Shown here: positions 43,695-53,078 of the stretch, piece after piece
Position numbering within the stretch: position 1 is the first letter of the stretch
Layout of the letters: the number at the start of each line of letters is the position of its first letter
Assembly: GCF_019654975.1 (NCBI RefSeq)
Contig: NZ_BPEW01000024.1
Location: 1 to 64,000, forward strand
DNA from: Shewanella sp. c952
Lineage (GTDB): Bacteria > Pseudomonadota > Gammaproteobacteria > Enterobacterales > Shewanellaceae
DNA: 64,000 nt
Direction: 5' to 3'
Position numbers and translations under genes: made by a program
Notes under the pieces: model-generated
Told to the model about the DNA's origin: nothing
Seen by the model: the letters and a program-made list of their open reading frames with translations, nothing else
Database searches by the model: none

Positions 43695-44318
43695 ATGAAG
43701 ACCAGCGACAAAATATTGCAGATGTTAAAGACCCAAGGGGAGTTGACCGCTAAAGTCATCGCCACCGAGCTCGGCTTAACAACCATGGGAGTGCGTCAGC
43801 ACCTGCAAAGCTTAGAAGACAATAGCGATGTGGTATTTGAAGATAAAAAGGCCTCTCGCGGTAGGCCGACACGTTATTGGTCATTAACAGCAAAAAGTAA
43901 TAGCCATTTCTCTGATCGTCATGAAGAGCTTACGGTGCAGCTGATCGATTCTGTAAAAACGATTTTTGGCGATCAAGGCTTAGAGCAACTTATTGCCCAT
44001 AGAGAGGATGCTTCTTTTAAACTTTATCAAGCAGCCTTGGTTGATGCTAAAGATCTAGCGGCCAAGTTAGCAGCACTTGCTAAACTGCGCACTGAGGAGG
44101 GTTATATGGCCAGTGTCGAAAGCACAGACGGTGTCTATTGGCTACTCGAAAATCATTGCCCCATTTGCGCCGCAGCGTCTTCATGCCTTAACTTTTGCCG
44201 TTCTGAGCTACAACTGTTCCAAAATCTATTACAACTCGATGCTAGCATTAGCCGAGAAGAGCATATTATCGAAGGTGCCAGGCGTTGTGCTTATAAAATT
44301 GTGCCGTTAAACGGATAA
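43695..44318 (+). CDS. SufR-like HTH regulator with cysteine cluster
   Basis: This 207-residue protein has an N-terminal winged-helix domain (KILQMLKTQGELTAKVIATELGLTTMGVRQHLQSLED) with the basic wing SRGRPTRYW. A helical middle is followed by a cysteine motif NHCPICAAASSCLNFC (about 154-170) and RRCAYKI near the end. This is the Cys pattern of SufR-type Fe-S cluster regulators, which sense iron, oxygen or redox state. It faces a flavin reductase/VOC operon across an inverted-repeat array. It stops 4 bases before the pseudouridine synthase gene. Confidence 0.85.
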   Translation: MKTSDKILQMLKTQGELTAKVIATELGLTTMGVRQHLQSLEDNSDVVFEDKKASRGRPTRYWSLTAKSNSHFSDRHEELTVQLIDSVKTIFGDQGLEQLIAHREDASFKLYQAALVDAKDLAAKLAALAKLRTEEGYMASVESTDGVYWLLENHCPICAAASSCLNFCRSELQLFQNLLQLDASISREEHIIEGARRCAYKIVPLNG

Positions 44319-44322
44319 CAGT

Positions 44323-45024
44323 ATGGAATCTAAACGAGCACGATTAGATAGGTTTATTAGCGCAACCAAAGGGATAAATCGCAAGCATGTCAGAATACTA
44401 CTGGCTAAAGGCCTAGTTAAAGTTGATGGTGAGATAGCCAGAGATATCGATCAGATTGTTGACGAATTTTCCCATATCACGCTAGAGGGCGAAGTCCTGC
44501 AAGCAAATGAACCAACCTACCTGATGCTGCATAAGCCTGTAGGTGTGGTCAGTGCAACAGTGGATGACAAGCACAAAACGGTAATCGAGCTGCTCACTCA
44601 TCCAGACAAACAGCAGTTACATATTGTCGGTCGGTTAGATCTCAATACCTCAGGCTTACTGCTGCTAACCAATGATGGCCGTTGGTCAAAACGACTGATG
44701 TCACCACAACATAAAGTCGCTAAGCTGTATCGGGTTAGCCTACAAAACCCAATCGATGAAAGTTATATCAAGGCTTTTAACGACGGGATGTATTTTGAAT
44801 TTGAAGATATCACTACCTTACCTGCCAAGCTTGAAATTATTGATAGCCATACCGCCTTGGTAAGCTTGATGGAAGGACGCTATCATCAAATAAAACGGAT
44901 GTTTGGCCGCTTTCGCAACCCTGTTATCGGGTTGCATCGTATTTCTGTAGGTGAAATAGTGCTCGACCCTCAACTATTAGCAGGTCAAAGCAGAGTGCTC
45001 TCAACCGCAGAAGTTTGCTGCTAA
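44323..45024 (+). CDS. rsuA: RsuA-family 16S rRNA pseudouridine synthase
   Basis: This 233-residue protein has an N-terminal S4 domain (RLDRFISATKGINRKHVRILLAKGLVKVDGE). The RsuA/RluB/E/F catalytic domain follows: YLMLHKPVGVVSAT, VGRLDLNTSGLLLLTNDG with the catalytic Asp (about 107), KLYRVSL and EGRYHQIKRMFGRF. E. coli RsuA isomerises U516 of 16S rRNA. The C-terminus is slightly longer. It is probably cotranscribed with the SufR-like regulator, 4 bases upstream. Assignment to RsuA rather than RluE/F is likely but not certain. Confidence 0.85.
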   Translation: MESKRARLDRFISATKGINRKHVRILLAKGLVKVDGEIARDIDQIVDEFSHITLEGEVLQANEPTYLMLHKPVGVVSATVDDKHKTVIELLTHPDKQQLHIVGRLDLNTSGLLLLTNDGRWSKRLMSPQHKVAKLYRVSLQNPIDESYIKAFNDGMYFEFEDITTLPAKLEIIDSHTALVSLMEGRYHQIKRMFGRFRNPVIGLHRISVGEIVLDPQLLAGQSRVLSTAEVCC

Positions 45025-45149
45025 GCATGCGTCTTTATTGTGCATCTGTGAATGCTGGGGTGAGCAACTTGCTTGGCTATCTAAATGTAATCTTAAGTAG
45101 ATCAAGCCGTAAGTCGGTTGCAGCTTTATAGTTACGCACTGTCATTGGC

Positions 45150-45167
45150 AGTTTAACTAGTTAAACT
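45150..45167. promoter_or_regulatory. Perfect 18-bp palindrome upstream of lysR gene
   Basis: AGTTTAACTAGTTAAACT is fully self-complementary. It lies in the 305-bp gap between the rsuA-type gene and the LysR gene, about 160 bases before the latter. It may be an operator for a TetR- or LysR-type regulator. No other feature was seen in the gap. Confidence 0.45.
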
Positions 45168-45329
45168 CTCTAGCTGCGTGCTTTTTTGTGTTGATATCTG
45201 CTGCTTTTTCGCACTGTGACCCAAGCCAAGGTATTGAACTTTAACTTGGCGGTAACAGTGTCGAGCATGCTTTCCTGCCTGTCGCTATGCTATACCTATA
45301 ACTAAGTATTCAATTAGACGTTATACATC

Positions 45330-46295
45330 ATGTTAAATGACTCTCTAAAAAAGCTTTCTGAGTTAGATATTTTCTGCCTTATCGTGTTTAAGACTTTGTA
45401 TGAGAATGGTCATGCAAATTCGACAGCAACAGCCTTGCAAGTATCAGCCCCTAAAGTGAGTCGCTGCTTAACTCAACTGCGTATTACGTTTAACGATGAG
45501 CTTTTTTACCGCCGGCAACAAGGGTTAAAGCCCACTCCCTTAGCCGAGGCTTTATATGAACCTATCTGCAGTTTCTACCGAGCAGTTAACCATCTTGAGC
45601 AAGTTGCCTTTGACGAAGATGAAATAGCTCAAATACCGTCACTCAATATCGCAGTTACTCAGAGCATCATGAGTAGCTTAGCAGTGGCAATTAGTGAACA
45701 TGCAGATCAAGAGGCAATGGGGAAAATTCGCTTACACTGCTGGGATAGCCATACTGCAGAGCAGATCCATAATGGTGAGCTGGATTTTGGTATCGGGTTT
45801 GACACTTCAAATGCTTCAGAGTTGGAGTGTGAGTTAGTGGGAACGCTCGATAGTGTGCATGTTGCAGCGAGAGTGCAGCATCCTATTTGGCAGTACATGC
45901 CTAATATCACCTTAGAACAGATAGCGCAGCAACCATTTTTATACCTCGAAAGTAAGGGGTTTAATGATAAAATTGATCCACTAGAAATGTATTGCCGTAA
46001 TGCAAGAATTGAGCTTAAGAGTGTAGATAAAGTTGCCGGTCGAGAGGCATGGTTTTGCCATCTGATGACCATGGGAAGTATCGCGTTTTTACCTGCGGTA
46101 GAGGCCGGTGTTTGTAATAGTATCCCCACTTTGAGAACTGAAGCACTGCCTAAAGAGCAAGTGAGTCTATTGCACGGTGACATGTTGTCACCCCAATATT
46201 TCATTGTCGAGAAAGAGGCCAGAAACCGCCGTTACACGATAGGTCAAAGAGAAATCCTTATTCAAATAGTTGCAGATTTACTCCACTCTTATTAG
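45330..46295 (+). CDS. LysR-family transcriptional regulator
   Basis: This 321-residue protein has an N-terminal helix-turn-helix (ELDIFCLIVFKTLYENGHA, STATALQVSAPKVSRCLTQL, DELFYRRQQGLKPTPLAEALY) and the LysR effector-binding domain, where LNIAVTQSIMSSL begins the periplasmic-binding-protein-like fold. The effector is unknown. The gene stands 187 bases upstream of and parallel to the decaheme cytochrome gene, and the gap has three copies of a 16-mer, so it is a strong candidate regulator of that cytochrome (inference). Confidence 0.9.
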   Translation: MLNDSLKKLSELDIFCLIVFKTLYENGHANSTATALQVSAPKVSRCLTQLRITFNDELFYRRQQGLKPTPLAEALYEPICSFYRAVNHLEQVAFDEDEIAQIPSLNIAVTQSIMSSLAVAISEHADQEAMGKIRLHCWDSHTAEQIHNGELDFGIGFDTSNASELECELVGTLDSVHVAARVQHPIWQYMPNITLEQIAQQPFLYLESKGFNDKIDPLEMYCRNARIELKSVDKVAGREAWFCHLMTMGSIAFLPAVEAGVCNSIPTLRTEALPKEQVSLLHGDMLSPQYFIVEKEARNRRYTIGQREILIQIVADLLHSY

Positions 46296-46320
46296 CCACT
46301 TCAGGCACGCACCCCTCGTT

Positions 46321-46373
46321 AATTTCAATTATTGATATTGCCAATTTCAGTAATTGAAATTTCATTAATTGAA
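46321..46373. promoter_or_regulatory. Three-copy operator-like repeat
   Basis: AATTTCAATTATTGAT (46321-46336), AATTTCAGTAATTGAA (46343-46358) and AATTTCATTAATTGAA (46358-46373) are three near-identical imperfect palindromes. The second and third are adjacent with a 15-bp period and the first is 22 bp away. They lie 110-162 bases upstream of the cytochrome start and have the T-N11-A form of LysR boxes. Confidence 0.6.
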
Positions 46374-46482
46374 TCTTTAAATTCTAATCACAAGCTGTAA
46401 ACAAAATTGTTTCACATATCTCGCATTCTTCTATATTCAATTTACTGCGTTTGCAGAAAAATAATACCTATAAAGGGATAAG

Positions 46483-48768
46483 ATGATGAGAACACATAAG
46501 AAGTCTTTATTGGCGATGGCATTAATCACTGCCATTGGCTTAACAGGTTGTAGTGATGGTGACGATGGCAAAGATGGTGCGCCGGGTGAACCAGGTATTC
46601 CAGGTACTCCAGGAAATCCGGCTGGAATTACAGTCGATACGGTTGGCAGTGCTGCTGACTTTGTATTAACGCTAGCGCCTGCAGATATAGTTGTCGTGGG
46701 AAGTGATGACTTTTCGATTAAGTTTATGGTGACAGGTAAAGATAGCAAAGGCGAAGATAAACCATTTACCGGTCTAGAAAAAGTCGCTCTGTACGTGATG
46801 AATCAGGCTGCAAACTCTACCGATACTGGCGCTCCTATATTATGGGAAAATAATGCACTCGCTAATGAGTTTGGCTCAAGCATGTACTGTACCCCAACAG
46901 GTAAGGCAACCGCTCGTGGCGGCGCAGAAGTTGATGCATGTACCTTAGTTGAAGATGAAGCTAATCCTGGTACTTATATGGGAACTTGGGAGCATGATGG
47001 AAATGCTCCTGTAGTACTAGCTGACGGCGACGCTAATGATTTATTCCGCGTCATGGTGCGTACCTATGATGTTGTCGATAGCACGGGCACCGGAATCTCT
47101 GACAAATTACTGTCAACCCCGGTCGATTTTATTCCAGCGACGGGTGAGTTAGCTATTTCGCAAAAGGACTCTGTTTCTAATGCGGCTTGTATCAAGTGTC
47201 ACAGTCAACTCGACGGTTATGCAGTCACAGATATTCGCATTGCTAACATTGGTGCCCACCATAACTACCAAAAAGTTGAAAACTGCGTAGCGTGTCATAA
47301 CCCCGCTTATGCAGGCGGCGAAGCGGATCCTGAGAAAGGTTGGAACGCTAACTGGAACGCGATGATCCATACATTGCACGCCGGTCATCATCTTGATCTT
47401 GAGGGAGAAGCAAAAGAAGAGTTTGGTGAAATAGGTTTTCCATCAGAGCTAAATGAATGTACCACTTGTCATGACAATGGCACCCAGTGGAACGACAACG
47501 TTTATGCTGAAGCCTGTGTCTCTTGTCACACTGAAGTTAACTTTGAAACGGGTGAGGGCCACTTAGGCATTGTACCTGAGAGCGATGCGGCATGTTCTGG
47601 CTGTCATGGTGCTGGAAGCTTAAGCCCTGTAGAGGCGCATAAAGTGGGCGGCAGAGATGAACTAGCTGACAAGTTTGTTATCGACATTCAATCGACTGAA
47701 GTCGCAGCCGCTGTTACTGATGGTATGAGCACATTGGTCGTTACTTCAAAAGTGATGATGAATGGTGTTGCGCTTGATGCAACAACCTACGCAGCGATTA
47801 CTGACTATATGACTAATAGCGGGCGTGGTTTCCTTATTGGCGCATTGGATGCAGATACTGGTGCCGTTGCTCATGGTTATGGCGCTGATGGTAGCTTCAA
47901 AATGGGCTTTACTGGCGGCGTAATGGGAGCTGGTGGCATTTTAGTTAATCAAGCTGAATTTGCTACTGACTTATTAGCAGGTCCTATATATGCGACAGCT
48001 GAAGTACAGTTATGTGGTATTGATGCTGAAATCGTTGAGTGTTCAAATAGCAACACAATTGCTGTTGCCAACCAAGCTGAGACGAAGTATTTCAATTTAA
48101 CAGCTGATGAAGCTCCGATTGAAATGCGTATTGCAGATGCTGACCGTACAACTGTAAATGAAGCTAAGTGTAATGCTTGTCATGGAAACCTTACTTATCC
48201 AAAAGGCAGCCATGGTACGACAGAGTTTACCCAATGTAGAGCATGTCATAGCGAGAACTTAGGCGGGTCGCCAAGTTACCATCCAATCGTAACTTATAAG
48301 ACAGATGAAGTTGATGCTGATGGGAATGCGATTTGGGGGGAAGTTGAAGGATTAAACTTTGCTAACCGTGACTTAGTAACAGTCGCTCACCGTTTCCATA
48401 GTGGTCACTGGGATGGTGAACCTGCGGTTTATCGTGATGCAGATGGTAATCTAAATGGTTACCCAGCTGTTGAAACTAACTGCCAAGCATGTCACAAAGA
48501 CGACAGCACGCTATTTGCTGCTGACGGTGGATTGACTTCTGGTAAACGTTCTGTTGAAACTGATACAGGCTTTATATCTCCTATTGCAGAAGCTTGTCGT
48601 AGCTGTCACGTAGAAGCATCAGCGTTAGCTCACTTTAAGAGTAATGGTGCGTATGTTCAAGATGAGCCTGGCTCAATTAAGAACCTACCGATTGAGTCTT
48701 GCTCAACTTGTCACGCTGAAGGTAAGACTTACGGCGTTGACGTAATGCATATGGGAGGCGCCCACTAA
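46483..48768 (+). CDS. OmcA/MtrC-family decaheme c-type cytochrome lipoprotein
   Basis: This 761-residue exported lipoprotein (lipobox GLTGC) has exactly ten CxxCH heme sites. The first five lie at about residues 236-373 (CIKCH, CVACH, CTTCH, CVSCH, CSGCH) and the second five at about 562-745 (CNACH, CRACH, CQACH, CRSCH, CSTCH). This split pentaheme layout separated by β-domains is that of MtrC/OmcA. A CX8C pair (CGIDAEIVEC, about 510-519) matches the conserved disulfide of domain III. A short collagen-like GXY run (GEPGIPGTPGNPAG) follows the lipobox. It should move electrons at the outer-membrane surface to extracellular acceptors. No MtrA/MtrB partner is nearby. The start could be the ATG at 46486. 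Confidence 0.93.
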   Translation: MMRTHKKSLLAMALITAIGLTGCSDGDDGKDGAPGEPGIPGTPGNPAGITVDTVGSAADFVLTLAPADIVVVGSDDFSIKFMVTGKDSKGEDKPFTGLEKVALYVMNQAANSTDTGAPILWENNALANEFGSSMYCTPTGKATARGGAEVDACTLVEDEANPGTYMGTWEHDGNAPVVLADGDANDLFRVMVRTYDVVDSTGTGISDKLLSTPVDFIPATGELAISQKDSVSNAACIKCHSQLDGYAVTDIRIANIGAHHNYQKVENCVACHNPAYAGGEADPEKGWNANWNAMIHTLHAGHHLDLEGEAKEEFGEIGFPSELNECTTCHDNGTQWNDNVYAEACVSCHTEVNFETGEGHLGIVPESDAACSGCHGAGSLSPVEAHKVGGRDELADKFVIDIQSTEVAAAVTDGMSTLVVTSKVMMNGVALDATTYAAITDYMTNSGRGFLIGALDADTGAVAHGYGADGSFKMGFTGGVMGAGGILVNQAEFATDLLAGPIYATAEVQLCGIDAEIVECSNSNTIAVANQAETKYFNLTADEAPIEMRIADADRTTVNEAKCNACHGNLTYPKGSHGTTEFTQCRACHSENLGGSPSYHPIVTYKTDEVDADGNAIWGEVEGLNFANRDLVTVAHRFHSGHWDGEPAVYRDADGNLNGYPAVETNCQACHKDDSTLFAADGGLTSGKRSVETDTGFISPIAEACRSCHVEASALAHFKSNGAYVQDEPGSIKNLPIESCSTCHAEGKTYGVDVMHMGGAH

Positions 48769-48830
48769 CTTAAAATTATAAAAGTATCACCTACTATGAG
48801 ATCCCTGCTTCTCATAGTCATTGAACCTCT

Positions 48831-48857
48831 TGGGAGCCTTCGGGCTCCCCTTTTTTT
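48831..48857 (+). terminator. Terminator of the decaheme cytochrome gene
   Basis: GGGAGCC, loop TTCG, GGCTCCC, then CTTTTTTT. Another hairpin, CTATGAG/CTCATAG (48794-48817), stands just upstream. Confidence 0.9.
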
Positions 48858-48976
48858 GATACAAATCATCTTTTAGCTCGAATAGAGTCCGATGTGCCAC
48901 TTTGTGAGCCAGCGCAATATTTAACCTCAATGCATAACCAATAACATCATTTGCTAAAGTGCTAATTCTGCATGCG

Positions 48977-48992
48977 TGTGACGGTGGTCACT
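48977..48992. promoter_or_regulatory. CRP-like site upstream of satP
   Basis: TGTGACGGTGGTCACT matches TGTGA-N6-TCACA in nine of ten core positions. It lies 260 bases upstream of satP, in a 485-bp gap that also holds a GCGGTTA/TAACCGC hairpin (49199-49216). CRP control of an acetate transporter is plausible, but the position is distant. Confidence 0.45.
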
Positions 48993-49253
48993 TTGTTGTG
49001 GGAATTGTGACGTTGCTCTTGGCGGCCTTTCTTCGTTTGAGGCTTTAGCAATGATTAGCCTTAAGTTTATGAATATTAATATTAAATGTGGATAATTATG
49101 TTTAGGAGTGCATATTTGAGTGGCATTGAGAATGATTGATTGGTGTTATTGGTTACTCTAGAATCCGCGGCGCTAAGATTAACCATTGTTAATCTAGTGC
49201 GGTTAACCATAACCGCTACCTATTTGATTGGCCAATTCCTGTAGGGGAACTCA

Positions 49254-49880
49254 ATGTCTACACAGCACACCAATTCTTTAGCAAATCCAGCGCCGCTTGG
49301 CTTAATGGGTTTCGGTATGACTACCGTTTTGCTTAATATCCATAACGCTGGCTTTTTCCCTATCGACTCTATGATTTTAGCGATGGGCATATTTTATGGC
49401 GGTATTGGACAAGTATTAGTGGGCATGATGTGTTTCAAACGTGGCGATACCTTTGGTACGACAGCGTTTACCTCTTACGGTTTGTTCTGGTTAACACTCG
49501 TTGCGCTTATTGTTATGCCAAAAATGGGGTTAGCCGCAAGTCCTGCAAGCTTTATGGGTTGGTATTTAGCGTTATGGGGCATGTTCACTGGCTTTATGTT
49601 TATCGGTTCAATGCGCTACCCACTGGCTAAGCAGATCGTATTTGGCTCATTAACCATACTGTTTTTCCTGTTGGCTGCACGTGACTTTACTGGCAGCGAA
49701 CTGATTGGCACTATTGCTGGCTTTGAAGGTATTTTCTGTGGTTTAAGTGCTATTTATTTTGCCATGGCGCAAGTACTTAACGCTGAGTATGGCCGAGTTA
49801 TTCTTCCTGTTGGCAAAGTAAGATTTGCTGCAAGCACAACTGCGGTAACTGAGGCGACGCCATCGTTAAAAGCGGCGTAA
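49254..49880 (+). CDS. satP: Acetate uptake transporter (GPR1/FUN34/YaaH family)
   Basis: This 208-residue protein has six transmembrane helices and the family motif [21 protein letters not shown] (NPAPLGL is the signature). The remaining helices are [55 protein letters not shown] and [20 protein letters not shown]. coli SatP moves acetate and succinate with protons. GGGGAAC precedes the ATG. It is monocistronic with a bidirectional terminator downstream. Confidence 0.93.
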   Translation: MSTQHTNSLANPAPLGLMGFGMTTVLLNIHNAGFFPIDSMILAMGIFYGGIGQVLVGMMCFKRGDTFGTTAFTSYGLFWLTLVALIVMPKMGLAASPASFMGWYLALWGMFTGFMFIGSMRYPLAKQIVFGSLTILFFLLAARDFTGSELIGTIAGFEGIFCGLSAIYFAMAQVLNAEYGRVILPVGKVRFAASTTAVTEATPSLKAA

Positions 49881-49897
49881 GTTTATCGGGCTAGAAA

Positions 49898-49930
49898 ACA
49901 AAAAAGCTGACATTCATGTCAGCTTTTTTA
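49898..49930. terminator. Bidirectional terminator, satP/permease
   Basis: AAAAAAGCTGACA, TTCA loop, TGTCAGCTTTTTT form a perfect stem with T runs on both strands between convergent genes. Confidence 0.92.
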
Positions 49931-49977
49931 GTTTTAAACAGAGCTCACATAAGTAAGTTCACATAAGCGAGCTCAGC

Positions 49978-51510
49978 TTAACTCTGTTGTAGTTTGTACA
50001 ACCATTTACCATACAGATAGATACCCACAGCTGAAATCGTACCGATTGCCGCAATGATGTACCACGCCATACCAATGTTATGGGTGTTATACAGTAAGGT
50101 CGTTAATTCTTGCGCAGGCTCACCTGTGAAAGCCACCAAAGTGGTAAAGGCTTCACCTTGAGGAATGGCACTAATTTCAGTGGCACTCATACCACGCTCA
50201 GCTAATGCTTCTAAAGAGAATATCTCTTTTGAGGCATACATTTCATACAGTTTAGGGCCAAAGAAGCCTTCAAGTGTCCAGCCAATACCTTGAGGAAGCA
50301 TAACAAAACCAAGATACATGGCCTTTTTACCCTCAGGGGCGATGTTACCCATAAACTCGTTCTTTTTCGGGCTAATCATCATTTCGCCGAATGAGAACAT
50401 CGCAATCGCCAGTACGATCATCCAAGCTGCGTTCGTTGCACCAATCAGTACAAAGGCAAAAATACTCAGCAAGCAACCACCTAGCATGGCAGTTGTAATG
50501 CGGTACTTGGCCGTTAATGCTGCCACTAAGAAACAGGTAGTCATGATCATACCGGCGTTAAGGTTAAGCATGCCTTCTGGCATCACCTTAGTACCGCTAT
50601 TATCTAAGCCTAACCAGAACTGGAAGAAACCATTAGAGGTGCCTTCAGGGCCAAATAGTGAAGTCACAATGACACTTGTATCGACCCATTCAGCAATATG
50701 AATAGGTAGAACATCAAACAGTGAGTTGAATAGAAACCAGAAACCGGCGAATACCAACATGTAATAGATAACCACAGGCTTTTTCAGTTCATTAAGCGCA
50801 TCACGCCATAATGCAACTTGCTTAATTTCACCGGATTTTACTTTGCGGTTACGCTCCAAACGTTCCTCTTTACCAGGCTCTTTATAGGCCAGTAAAAACA
50901 GGAAGTTAAATGAGATAATCGCAGCACAAGCATAGAAGACGTTGTCCCAAGAAAGCTGACGCATATGCACAGCAACCAGTGGTCCTAAGAAACCACCAAT
51001 GTTAACTACTTGGTAAAATATACCCCAGGCCATCGAGGTGTTTTGCCGCCCAGTAGAAAGCACCAATGTGCCTTGAATACCTGGCTTAAATACCCCTGTG
51101 CCCGCAGCGAGCAGCATTGCGCCGAAAAGAAAACCATAGAAGCTTGGGAAAAAAGCCATCACCAAGTAGCCAGAGATCTTAATCAGCGTTGATGCGAAAA
51201 TAGTTTCTTTATAACCGACCCGGTCTGAAATACCGCCAGTGAATACCGGAATAAAGGTCTGCATCATCGCCCAAAGGCCGATAATGATACCGTAGTCACT
51301 TAAGGTGATCCCAAGGCCGCCTTCAGATACTGGCGCTTTTGCATACAAGCCCGCACTGGCTTTAACACCATAATAGGCGATACGCTCGACCAGCTCCATG
51401 CCGCCGACAATCCAAAATATGTAGCTTAAGCTGGCAATCGAGGCCCACATTCCCAGCTGTTTGACTTCCCGTAGGTCGTTATCTGCGTAAGCATCTTTTG
51501 ACTCGCTCAT
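49978..51510 (-). CDS. POT/PTR-type major facilitator transporter
   Basis: This 510-residue protein has about 12-14 transmembrane segments and signatures of proton-coupled oligopeptide-type transporters: ELVERIAYYGVKAS near residue 40, GGISDRVGYKETI, a long GTGVFKPGIQGTL helix, FYQVVNIGGFLGPLVA, and GEMMISPKKNEFMG in the C-half. The substrate may be a di- or tripeptide, but members of this branch in Shewanella are uncharacterised. It is monocistronic. In the 313-bp gap between its start and the end of lrgB I see no further feature. Confidence 0.82.
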   Translation of the reverse strand: MSESKDAYADNDLREVKQLGMWASIASLSYIFWIVGGMELVERIAYYGVKASAGLYAKAPVSEGGLGITLSDYGIIIGLWAMMQTFIPVFTGGISDRVGYKETIFASTLIKISGYLVMAFFPSFYGFLFGAMLLAAGTGVFKPGIQGTLVLSTGRQNTSMAWGIFYQVVNIGGFLGPLVAVHMRQLSWDNVFYACAAIISFNFLFLLAYKEPGKEERLERNRKVKSGEIKQVALWRDALNELKKPVVIYYMLVFAGFWFLFNSLFDVLPIHIAEWVDTSVIVTSLFGPEGTSNGFFQFWLGLDNSGTKVMPEGMLNLNAGMIMTTCFLVAALTAKYRITTAMLGGCLLSIFAFVLIGATNAAWMIVLAIAMFSFGEMMISPKKNEFMGNIAPEGKKAMYLGFVMLPQGIGWTLEGFFGPKLYEMYASKEIFSLEALAERGMSATEISAIPQGEAFTTLVAFTGEPAQELTTLLYNTHNIGMAWYIIAAIGTISAVGIYLYGKWLYKLQQS

Positions 51511-51823
51511 AACTTTCCTTTCATTGTTTTAATTATTTATATTTATTATTGCTTTCGTTTTTAAGAAGCATATTTATGTTGGTTTTGGGTAGATTGAACG
51601 TAAGAATCTTTACCAAAACGCTGCAAGCTTGTGATTGCAGTCGACACTTTACCTAATTTGATGGCAAACACCAATGCGTTAGTCGCAGTTTGAGAGGAAC
51701 TCATGCTGTTGAATAATAGGGAGTGGTACAGAGAGGATGGATAGCTAAAGCGAATAGCGGTATATCTTGAACATTAATGCAGCGGGGCCGGGCAGATTTC
51801 AGTGGTCTTTATACTGTTTGCGA

Positions 51824-52513
51824 TTAACCGATAATTGAGGCGAACAATGGCGCCATGATCACCATAGCAATACCTGTAAATATCATTGTGAGACTGGCAA
51901 TAACCCCCTCTTGTCTGCCGATTTCACTGGCTTTTGCTGCGCCCGCACCATGAGCTGAGGCGCCCAGAGCCACTCCTTTTGCAACAGCACTGCGAATGTT
52001 AGCGATTCTAAATAAGGGCTCGCAAATAAGCATCCCCATAATGCCAGTGAGCAAAACCAGCATGGCAGTAAGCTCAGGTATACCGCCAAATGCCGTAGTA
52101 GCTTCTATCGCAAATGGAGTAGAAACTGAACGTACCATTAAGCTATTTGAAAGCTCTGTCGGCATGCTTGTTAGCTGCATCAATAACCAAGAGGTGACCA
52201 ACCCAAGTAAAAGCCCAACAATTACACCAACGCTTAAAGTAATAGGGTATTGCTTTATCAGTTGGCGCTCGCGGTAAATAGGCACTGCAAAGGCGATAGT
52301 TGCAGGTGCTAACAATGCTGCGAGCCAGTGGGTATATTGAAAGTAACTCGCAAGCGGAATGTTTAATACCACCACAGTGACTAAAATAACCAACGGAGCT
52401 AATAAAATTGGGGCAAACCATACCCGTTGCTTGCGGCGGTACAGGGCTTTACTGCCATAGTAGCTCACTAAGGTTAATAGCAAACAAAGTAGCGCAATCA
52501 GAGTCAGGTTCAT
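51824..52513 (-). CDS. lrgB: LrgB/CidB-family antiholin-like membrane protein
   Basis: This 229-residue integral membrane protein has several helices and the family signature VRSVSTPFAIEATTAFGGIPELTA, followed by GVALGASAHGAGAAKASEIGRQEGVIASLTM, which is diagnostic for LrgB/YohK. With LrgA it is thought to form or control a small membrane channel that exports organic acids or affects murein hydrolase activity. It overlaps lrgA by 4 bases (ATGA), so translation is coupled. Confidence 0.93.
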   Translation of the reverse strand: MNLTLIALLCLLLTLVSYYGSKALYRRKQRVWFAPILLAPLVILVTVVVLNIPLASYFQYTHWLAALLAPATIAFAVPIYRERQLIKQYPITLSVGVIVGLLLGLVTSWLLMQLTSMPTELSNSLMVRSVSTPFAIEATTAFGGIPELTAMLVLLTGIMGMLICEPLFRIANIRSAVAKGVALGASAHGAGAAKASEIGRQEGVIASLTMIFTGIAMVIMAPLFASIIG

Positions 52514-52989
52514 GATGCAGTTCCTGAAAGTGTCTCGTTGACGAGTAATGATGTGCGCTGTGCTTGCTGATGCTTACGTTGTTTCTGTAGCTTAAGCTTG
52601 CGTTCAAAATTAAATAGTCTATCTACGGTAAACGCTGTGCCAAGTAATACTAAGCAGCTTGCCGCCAGCATTGAGCTTAAGAGTGTGACGCCGTATTGCT
52701 CCAGTATATCTTCGTACTTGAGTACGGCGACTACCGGTGGAATGAAAAACAACAGTAGATCGCCAATTAACCATGCTGCGCCGCTGTTGACCGCTTTTTC
52801 TGGAATGACTTTACCGCAGAGTAGTAATAGCAGTATGGCGAGTCCTATCACGCTGCCAGGGAGTGGAGAGTGTAACCAGCTAGCAAGCTGCTGACAGCTA
52901 TAAGCAAATAAGCAAAAAAAGCTAACTTGGGTTAGCAGCAAGAAGAGTTTACTGAGTTTAGACTGGATAGCGCAGAAGCTAAGGGGCAT
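52510..52989 (-). CDS. lrgA: LrgA/CidA-family holin-like protein
   Basis: This 159-residue protein has four hydrophobic segments and the CidA/LrgA motif LPGSVIGLAILLLLLCGKVIPEKAVNSGAAWLIGDLLLFFIPPVVAVL. A basic C-terminal tail (KLKLQKQRKHQQAQ) is longer than usual. It forms a pair with lrgB. The promoter region upstream carries the same LysR-type palindrome seen before cysJ. Confidence 0.92.
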   Translation of the reverse strand: MPLSFCAIQSKLSKLFLLLTQVSFFCLFAYSCQQLASWLHSPLPGSVIGLAILLLLLCGKVIPEKAVNSGAAWLIGDLLLFFIPPVVAVLKYEDILEQYGVTLLSSMLAASCLVLLGTAFTVDRLFNFERKLKLQKQRKHQQAQRTSLLVNETLSGTAS

Positions 52990-53078
52990 AACGAACCTGA
53001 TTTTGAATGCTGGTTAGAACTGACTAAAGCTTACTCCTGAATGGTTAATTAAAAAAATGAATGTTATTGATTGAATGC

